Positions 32,064 to 36,715 of a stretch of 36,715 nt of DNA are shown one piece after another. The notes under the pieces were generated by a model, which saw only the letters and a list, made by a program, of their open reading frames with translations, did not search any database and had not been told where the DNA came from. The stretch lies in contig JAHEIO010000035.1 in assembly GCA_024639325.1 (NCBI GenBank), positions 1-36,715 on the forward strand, read 5' to 3'. A program made the position numbers and the translations under genes. The DNA is from Gammaproteobacteria bacterium (GTDB lineage Bacteria > Pseudomonadota > Gammaproteobacteria > Arenicellales > JAANXG01). Each line of letters opens with the position of its first letter. Position 1 is the first letter of the stretch.

Positions 32064-33284
32064 TCAGGCCTGATCGGTCATCGCGATCGCTTCGATTTCG
32101 ACCATCATGCCGTCGTAAGCGAGGCAGCGGAACGGGATTCCGGTCGACGCCGGTCCGGGTTTCTGGAAATAGCCCCCCCGAATCGTGACATTGCCGTGTA
32201 AATCGCCGGCATCGCCCGCACCATCGGCGCCGGTCGACCCCTGGTAGTAGGTATTGAGCTTGACGATATCGGCATGATCGAGCCCGAAGCCGGCGAGCAC
32301 CCTGCCGATGTTATCCATGCTGGTGCGCGTCTGATCTTCCATCTGCCCCGGATCGATGACGTTTGCAGCAGGGTCCATTGAAACCTGGCCGCCGACAAAC
32401 ACCAGGTTGCGGCATTTCAACCCGTGCTTGAACGGCAGGTGTATCGGCCAGTCCCAGTGTCCCTCGGGCCAGTAGTGTGATTTTTCAATTGGATTGCCCG
32501 AAGAATCGAGCATCGCCCAGAAATCGGTGCGGATCATCGCACCGGGTCGGTTCAGGCCGTGCACCGGGATGCCGGTCGCACAGGGGCCGGGGTCGGTATA
32601 GAACGCAGCCCTGACGCGCGCGCTTTCCGCCCACTCCTCGGCGCCGCCGCCGGCGACATACCAGTTGTTAATCTTGACCAGGTCGGTGACCTGCGAGCCC
32701 ACCGCTTCGAGCCGGGTTGCAAGCCGGTCCAGAACGATCCGGCTTTGCGTCACGACATCGTCTGCGGCAATCACGACGCCAGATTCATCGCCGGCATCTA
32801 TACCCGCGCCGAAAATCATTTCACCGGCCCTGACGATAGTTGAAAAACCATTATCGTCGGGAATATCGACGCGCTCGATTGCATCGCCCGCGAAACCATA
32901 GGCATCGATTTCGACGACCAGCCCCGGGTAAAACATGCGCGGTACCGGCACCAGCGTAATAACCGGTCGATTGACTGTCGGCAACATTGCCGCGAGCGCG
33001 CCGATGTAGTCGGCTTCGCAAAGGCCTTCATCGGGCACGTAGAAAACCACCAGCTTGACCAGGTTTTCGAGACCCGCATCGAGTTCGTGAAACAGGTTAC
33101 CGATGTGGCTGATCGCGCTCTGCGACTGCCTCGATAAATCTCCGGCATTGCAAACCTTTCCTTCGCCTTCAAGGTCGGCCTGCCCGCAAAGAAAAATTAG
33201 GTCGCCGCAGGCAACGCCCATGCTGAAAGGGATATCGACCCGCAGACTCCAGTGGCCTTCGGGAAAAACGGTTTTTCGAGGCAC
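32064..33284 (-). CDS. Triple RidA-domain protein
   Basis: A 406-residue protein made of three RidA/YjgF/UK114 modules (about 12-132, 138-258 and 276-406). Each has the barrel strand 'xxGxxIFxxGQ' (DLIFLCGQAD, EMIFGAGIDA, NLVFVGGQVS), the helix with 'D(I/L)VK' (NLVKLVVFY, DLVKINNWY, DIVKLNTYY) and the closing strand (VVEIDAYG, IRTDFWAM, MVEIEAIA). The arginine that binds carboxylates in classical RidA (P-x-R-[ST]) is missing in domains 2 and 3 (GPCATGI, GPASTGI). RidA proteins hydrolyse reactive enamines/imines. The GTG at 33284 lies 4 nt after the amidohydrolase stop, so the genes form an operon; the longer open frame upstream overlaps that gene. Confidence 0.82.
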   Translation of the reverse strand: MPRKTVFPEGHWSLRVDIPFSMGVACGDLIFLCGQADLEGEGKVCNAGDLSRQSQSAISHIGNLFHELDAGLENLVKLVVFYVPDEGLCEADYIGALAAMLPTVNRPVITLVPVPRMFYPGLVVEIDAYGFAGDAIERVDIPDDNGFSTIVRAGEMIFGAGIDAGDESGVVIAADDVVTQSRIVLDRLATRLEAVGSQVTDLVKINNWYVAGGGAEEWAESARVRAAFYTDPGPCATGIPVHGLNRPGAMIRTDFWAMLDSSGNPIEKSHYWPEGHWDWPIHLPFKHGLKCRNLVFVGGQVSMDPAANVIDPGQMEDQTRTSMDNIGRVLAGFGLDHADIVKLNTYYQGSTGADGAGDAGDLHGNVTIRGGYFQKPGPASTGIPFRCLAYDGMMVEIEAIAMTDQA

Positions 33285-33288
33285 GCTA

Positions 33289-34527
33289 CTAATTGGCGAG
33301 CGCCAGCATGGCATGCAACAGCACGTTGCAACCGGCTTCGAGGTCATCGGGTTCGGCGCTTTCCTGCTCGTTGTGGCTGAGTCCGCCCGCACAGGGCACG
33401 AAGATCATCGAGGTCGGCGCCACCAGGCAAACCTGGCAGGCGTCGTGACCGGCGCCCGACACCATTTGCTGATGAGCGTAACCAAGCGCCTCGGTCGCCT
33501 TCGACACCGCCGCGATACAGTCGGGATCAAACTTGACCGGCGGCTTGTCCCAGATTTCGACGAGCTCACATTCGACCCCGTGTTTGTCGGCGATGGCCGG
33601 CACCATGGCGTTTGTCTGCGCCGCCATCTGCGCCAGCACGGCTTCATCCGGATTACGGATATCGATGGTGAAGAACACTTCACCGGGAATGGTATTACGG
33701 GAATTCGGCCTGACTTCCATCTCGCCCACGGTGCTGACCGCCTGCGGGGTATGTTCGAGAGCCAGTGCCTGCACCGTGGAAATGACTTCGGCCGCGGCGA
33801 CCAGCGCATCGCGCCGACCCGGCATCGGCGTCGAACCCGCATGCGAGTCCTGGCCTTTCAAGGTTACATCATACCAATGCTGGCCCTGTGCGCCGACGAC
33901 GACTCCAATCTGATGATTGTCCGCTTCCAGAATCGGGCCCTGTTCGATATGCGCCTCCAGTAACGCCCCGATCCTATTTTCACCGCAGGGCATATCCCCT
34001 TTATAGCCAATGCGCTCCAGTTCGTCGCCGAGCGACTTGCCGTCACTATCGGTAATCGCCCAGGCATAATCCTTTGCGAACAGCCCGGCATACACGCCCG
34101 ACGCGATCATCGCGGGTGCAAAGCGAGACCCTTCCTCGTTGGTCCAGACCACCACTTCGAGCGGTGCTTCCGTCGTCACATCATTGTCGTGCAGGGTACG
34201 CACCGCCTCGAGCGCGGCCAGCACGCCGTAGATTCCGTCGAACTTGCCGCCGTGCGGCTGGGTGTCGAGATGGCTGCCTGCAACGATCGGTGGCAGGTCG
34301 TTATTACGCCCCGGGCGTCGCGCAAAGATGTTACCCATATCGTCGACCCGAATGCCGCAAGCGATATCTTCACACCAGCGCACGAAAAGATCGCGCCCCT
34401 CGCGATCGGCATCGGTCAGCGCGAGGCGGCTGGAACCGCCATGCTTGCCGGGCCCGATTTCCCCCATTGCCATAATACTGTCCCACAGGCGTTGGCCATC
34501 GACTCGTAACTGGGTTGTTGCTTTCAT
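33289..34527 (-). CDS. M20-family N-carbamoyl-L-amino acid hydrolase / allantoate amidohydrolase-type enzyme
   Basis: A 412-residue binuclear metallohydrolase. His86 in AGSHLDTQPHGGKFDGIYG and Asp97 are the first metal ligands; WTNEEGSRFAPAMIASGVY (Glu131, Glu132) is the signature of the amidase/hydantoinase/carbamoylase branch of M20, and AHIEQGPIL supplies another histidine. NSRNTIPGEVFFTIDIRNPD belongs to the lid/dimer domain and GAGHDACQ, LSHNEQE to the closing ligands. Members cleave N-carbamoyl-amino acids or allantoate to amino compound, CO2 and ammonia. The ATG at 34527 overlaps the deiminase-like gene's stop (ATGA), so translation is coupled. The exact substrate is not determined by sequence. 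Confidence 0.87.
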   Translation of the reverse strand: MKATTQLRVDGQRLWDSIMAMGEIGPGKHGGSSRLALTDADREGRDLFVRWCEDIACGIRVDDMGNIFARRPGRNNDLPPIVAGSHLDTQPHGGKFDGIYGVLAALEAVRTLHDNDVTTEAPLEVVVWTNEEGSRFAPAMIASGVYAGLFAKDYAWAITDSDGKSLGDELERIGYKGDMPCGENRIGALLEAHIEQGPILEADNHQIGVVVGAQGQHWYDVTLKGQDSHAGSTPMPGRRDALVAAAEVISTVQALALEHTPQAVSTVGEMEVRPNSRNTIPGEVFFTIDIRNPDEAVLAQMAAQTNAMVPAIADKHGVECELVEIWDKPPVKFDPDCIAAVSKATEALGYAHQQMVSGAGHDACQVCLVAPTSMIFVPCAGGLSHNEQESAEPDDLEAGCNVLLHAMLALAN

Positions 34528-35423
34528 AGTGATACCGGATCTCTTTTCAATGCCTGACAAAGACAATGTACTCCACCGCCCCCCAAAGTAAACATCGACA
34601 TGTCCGGTGCAAACACTTCATAGCCACGATCCCGCAAGTCCTGGTTGAGTTTGACGCTGCCCGCCATTGACAACACCCGCTTGTTACCGAGCGACACCAG
34701 GTTTACCCCGAGGTCCTTGGCTTCGGCAAAACCGACGTCGACGAAATCGAAACCTTTCGCCTTGAGCCAGTCGATGACCCAACCCTCAAGCGCATCGAGA
34801 CAGCAGACCACCAACTTGTCATCGAGCGGCACGACGAGACCATCCATATGGACGAACAGCGCCGGAATCGGCGCCACCTCCACATCCCAACCTTCACTGC
34901 GCACGAATTCGGCAACCTGTTCGGAACCCTCCTGCTCGGAACGTTCGCCGCAGTATCCGATCAAAACCGTACCCGGCTCCAGAATGACGAAGTCACCACC
35001 TTCGAAATGTCCGGCGGTCGCATAGTTCCAGATCGGGATATTGTTCTCACGGTAAAACTTGATCACGCTGACATAATCGGCGCGGCGGCACTTCAGTTGC
35101 ATATGACAAATCAACGCGCCCCAGGGCGTCATCGCGCTTGAATCTCGCGCAAAGAAATTGCGGTGCAGGACTGGGTCGGCGTCCAGATAGTGGCAGGTAA
35201 CACCCGCCTTTTCATAGATGCGCACCATGTCCCGATGCTGTCGTTGCGACAGTTCGAAGTCGAACTCGATCCCGGTCTTGTGCATATTTTTCAACGTGCG
35301 CCCGATCAGCGGTCCAGCTTCCACCCACCTGAAGTAATCCGGTTTGCCCAGCAACACGTCACGCAATACTCCGTAATCGTTGTCAATTCCCCAGTAATGG
35401 GGATCGTTTACCTTCTCGTTCAT
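34524..35423 (-). CDS. Arginine deiminase/amidinotransferase-fold enzyme (DDAH-like)
   Basis: A 299-residue guanidine-modifying enzyme. The catalytic cysteine is Cys287 in GGGGVHCLCQ; GHFEGGDFV (Glu141-Asp144) and VHMDGLVV (His192) supply the acid and histidine; FARDSSAM carries the guanidinium-binding aspartate. The short length without the ADI helical insertion is as in dimethylarginine dimethylaminohydrolase and its relatives. Enzymes of this type hydrolyse the guanidino group to a ureido group, or transfer it. The ATG at 35423 gives the family-like N-terminus (NEKVNDPHYWGIDNDYGVL); the frame extends 54 codons upstream without similarity. First gene of the operon with the M20 enzyme and triple RidA. 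Confidence 0.8.
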   Translation of the reverse strand: MNEKVNDPHYWGIDNDYGVLRDVLLGKPDYFRWVEAGPLIGRTLKNMHKTGIEFDFELSQRQHRDMVRIYEKAGVTCHYLDADPVLHRNFFARDSSAMTPWGALICHMQLKCRRADYVSVIKFYRENNIPIWNYATAGHFEGGDFVILEPGTVLIGYCGERSEQEGSEQVAEFVRSEGWDVEVAPIPALFVHMDGLVVPLDDKLVVCCLDALEGWVIDWLKAKGFDFVDVGFAEAKDLGVNLVSLGNKRVLSMAGSVKLNQDLRDRGYEVFAPDMSMFTLGGGGVHCLCQALKRDPVSL

Positions 35424-35505
35424 GGTTTCACCACGGTTGATTGATAGAATTGCGGTAAGAAGTTTTGCATATATTCTATTTGCTAAAGTTGACCCTGTGT
35501 CGGTC

Positions 35506-35543
35506 CGTCCAAATTTTCCGTCCAAATTTGGTTGGCGTCCAAA
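35506..35543. promoter_or_regulatory. Three CGTCCAAA direct repeats upstream of the deiminase operon
   Basis: CGTCCAAA occurs at 35506, 35519 and 35536 (spacings 13 and 17). The repeats lie about 85-120 nt upstream of the deiminase start codon and just upstream of an AT-rich stretch (AATAGAATATATGC on the minus strand) that could hold the promoter. They are candidate operator sites for a regulator of the operon; no regulator gene is in the window. Confidence 0.35.
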
Positions 35544-35688
35544 CGAGAGCGCACCAAGTTGACGGACATCATAGAAAAAGTTCATGACTGTTGATTAAAT
35601 AGCGGTCAGACGATGACCTGGCGGTGGAATCGATATTTCACCATCGGTACGTCAACCCTACTTTTGGAAAACGATAATGAGAATGCCA

Positions 35689-35849
35689 AAGGAAACTCTG
35701 ATTAATTCAGTAATTAGTCATTGCGAACGAGGTGAAGCAATCCAGTACTGTTGTCTTGTAAGAACTTCTGGATTGCCGCGTCCTGCCACGCATCGCTCGC
35801 AGCTTCGGCACGCTCCTCGCAATGACACAATTTATCAGAGCTTCCCTAA
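35689..35849 (+). mobile_element. MITE-like element B, copy 2
   Basis: A 161-bp element with inverted ends AAGGAAACTCTGATTAATTC and AATTTATCAGAGCTTCCCTA. The interior contains GTCATTGCGAACGAGGTG, CAATCCAG and, inverted, CTGGATTGCCGCGTC and GCTCCTCGCAATGAC, so the whole can fold into a long hairpin. It matches 30859-30991. It abuts the signal-peptide region of the broken bactofilin-like gene and appears to have removed its start. Confidence 0.78.
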
Positions 35850-36125
35850 CATTAGCATTGGTCTGGCTCTTGTCCTTTTGACTGTGTTGTCAATCGGGGC
35901 TGCGTTCGCGCAGCATGGTCGGTGAACGAGCTTGGCTTGCCGGTGGCACCATCACTGTGGCCGGCTACGTGGGCCGTGAGCTGAAAGCGGCGGGCGGAGA
36001 AATTATTGTGGCGGGCTCGATCGGTGGAGATGTGGAACTCTAAGCAGAATCCATTGGGATTCAGCCAAGTGCCGTCATCAAAGGAGACCTGACCTACGAT
36101 AAACCCCAAAACCAAGAGGAATTGC
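35849..36125 (+). pseudogene. Broken secreted bactofilin/polymer-forming-like gene
   Basis: Directly after element B, a headless signal-peptide stretch (IGLALVLLTVLSIGAAFAQ) runs into a TGA at 35923. In the +1 frame from 35921 the repeat-rich domain appears: AWLAGGTITVAGYVGRELKA, AGGEIIVAGSIGGDVEL, typical of bactofilin-like polymer-forming proteins (AGG-V-GxVGGDV repeats). A TAA at 36041-36043 then interrupts, and the same frame resumes with IGIQPSAVIKGDLTYDK. So the gene has lost its start, has a frameshift and a nonsense codon, and ends abruptly where the PpiC-like pseudogene begins on the other strand. Confidence 0.65.
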
Positions 36126-36171
36126 ACGGATCGGATAGGTCTGTCCTGCCGCGCGATCGCCGCCTCGACGG

Positions 36172-36665
36172 GCCGCGCTTGTAGGCCTCGCTATAGAGGA
36201 TCTCGTCTTCCACGAAGGATTCGATGGTCGCCCGCCGTTCTTCAGGCGAGAGCCTGCGCAGTTCTAGCCCGCATTTCTCACCAGGCGGCTATAGAATCTC
36301 GTGAAGCATGGCGAACATTGAGGTCTATGGATTTGTCCAAGAAACAGTGTGTCTTGGAAACGCCTATCCCGGCGCTGGCTGGTCCAGGCCCCGATGTACT
36401 TGGGCTTCATTCGATCCATAGCACCGGCTATGCATCTCACTCCAGCCCGGCGTTCATCGACACCTGTCCTGCGCAATCGCTCGGGATCCTGGTGAGAAAT
36501 GCGGGATAGATCCTCGCGCTGCTTGATCAAGTAGTTGACACTCTGCCGGTCAACAGTAATCTTCTCCTTTTGTATCGAAGACCACATATGGTCGATGGCA
36601 AAAAGCACGGCGGCCAGCAATACAAAATGCAGCAGCGGCTCTTTTAGGATATTTTTCCAGGTCAA
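36172..36665 (-). pseudogene. PpiC-like peptidyl-prolyl isomerase gene split by element A
   Basis: The N-terminal part (from TTG 36665) reads WKNILKEPLLHFVLLAAVLF (membrane anchor) and ITVDRQSVNYLIKQREDL, the start of a membrane-anchored parvulin-type isomerase family. The frame is then broken by the 238-bp element (36268-36505). Beyond it, the same protein resumes with ELRRLSPEERRATIESFVED and EILYSEAYKRG, ending near 36172 where similarity stops, so the isomerase domain itself is lost. Removing the element and one CTAG restores a continuous frame (QREDL-ELRRL). It is the clearest case here of a gene interrupted by an element. Confidence 0.78.
36268..36505 (+). mobile_element. MITE-like element A, complete copy
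   Basis: A 238-bp element with 17-bp perfect terminal inverted repeats (CCCGCATTTCTCACCAG and its complement at the right end). It is flanked by CTAG (36264-36267) on the left and ATAG (36506-36509) on the right, a likely 4-bp target duplication with one change. It carries no transposase gene. It interrupts the PpiC-like gene. The right half matches 1-118 almost perfectly. The transposase family is uncertain; CC-starting ends and a CTAG target would fit IS1380- or IS5-like enzymes. Confidence 0.8.
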
Positions 36666-36715
36666 AGCAGGCAGGTTTTTAGCAGTTTAGCTGAAGCGAA
36701 ACTGTCTGGGTTCGA

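Noticed and set aside
33103-33963. 286-codon plus-strand open frame
   Set aside because: Antisense to the triple-RidA and amidohydrolase genes, without recognisable domains.

Overview
The window looks like chromosomal DNA of an uncultured gammaproteobacterium. This is inferred from the protein families (Bcr/CflA MFS, UPF0178/YaiI, flavocytochrome c sulfide dehydrogenase, NifU/Nfu, PcaF-like thiolase, GyrI-like, GFA, RND efflux) and from REP/MITE-type repeats of gammaproteobacterial style. No rRNA, tRNA, CRISPR array or intact transposase was seen. Intact single-copy genes alternate with long gene-poor stretches that hold small non-autonomous repeat elements and at least eight broken genes, so the region appears to be decaying and rearranging.

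Layout. 1-906: repeat elements and a GyrI/TEX264-like membrane protein. 1567-2109: a mosaic pseudogene stitched from transposase, HPF/cold-shock and CBS-domain fragments. 2294-3502: Bcr/CflA MFS exporter. About 3988-5497: a fossil integron cassette array on the minus strand (DUF3303 gene, attC, DUF6624 gene, attC, broken small membrane protein gene, half attC) with no integrase in view. 6180-8261: dihaem cytochrome c plus Tat-exported flavoprotein, a flavocytochrome c sulfide dehydrogenase pair. 8823-14875: YCII-like protein, then a minus-strand run of anchored protein, thiolase, Cys/Met-type PLP enzyme, two-domain NifU-like protein and ATP-grasp ligase; the last three are translationally coupled. 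15172-19538: RND efflux adaptor and pump. 19815-22922: membrane protein with an M15-peptidase-like periplasmic domain, then an Old-Yellow-Enzyme/TMADH-type flavoprotein. 23252-25869: MDR fragment, VOC protein, GFA protein, broken RRM protein gene, truncated small basic protein, UPF0178 protein. 26061-30586: spore-photoproduct-lyase-like radical SAM protein, cyclase-TolB-TPR protein, secreted dienelactone hydrolase. 30859-31109: two MITE-like elements back to back. 32064-35423: a three-gene catabolic operon (arginine-deiminase fold enzyme, M20 N-carbamoyl-amino-acid-type amidohydrolase, triple-RidA protein). 35689-36715: a MITE, a broken bactofilin-like gene, and a PpiC-like gene split by a 238-bp element.

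How the parts may work together. The fcc pair points to sulfide oxidation feeding electrons to cytochrome c. The deiminase-amidohydrolase-RidA operon reads as a guanidino-compound route: deiminate to a ureido acid, hydrolyse off the carbamoyl group, clean up the reactive enamine/imine. The PLP enzyme, Nfu and ATP-grasp set looks like one biosynthetic or sulfur-handling module of unknown product. Three MITE-like families (called A, B and C here) recur. Family A has 17-bp terminal inverted repeats, goes into CTAG/CTAA-like targets and is found at or beside the stop codons of two genes and inside one gene.
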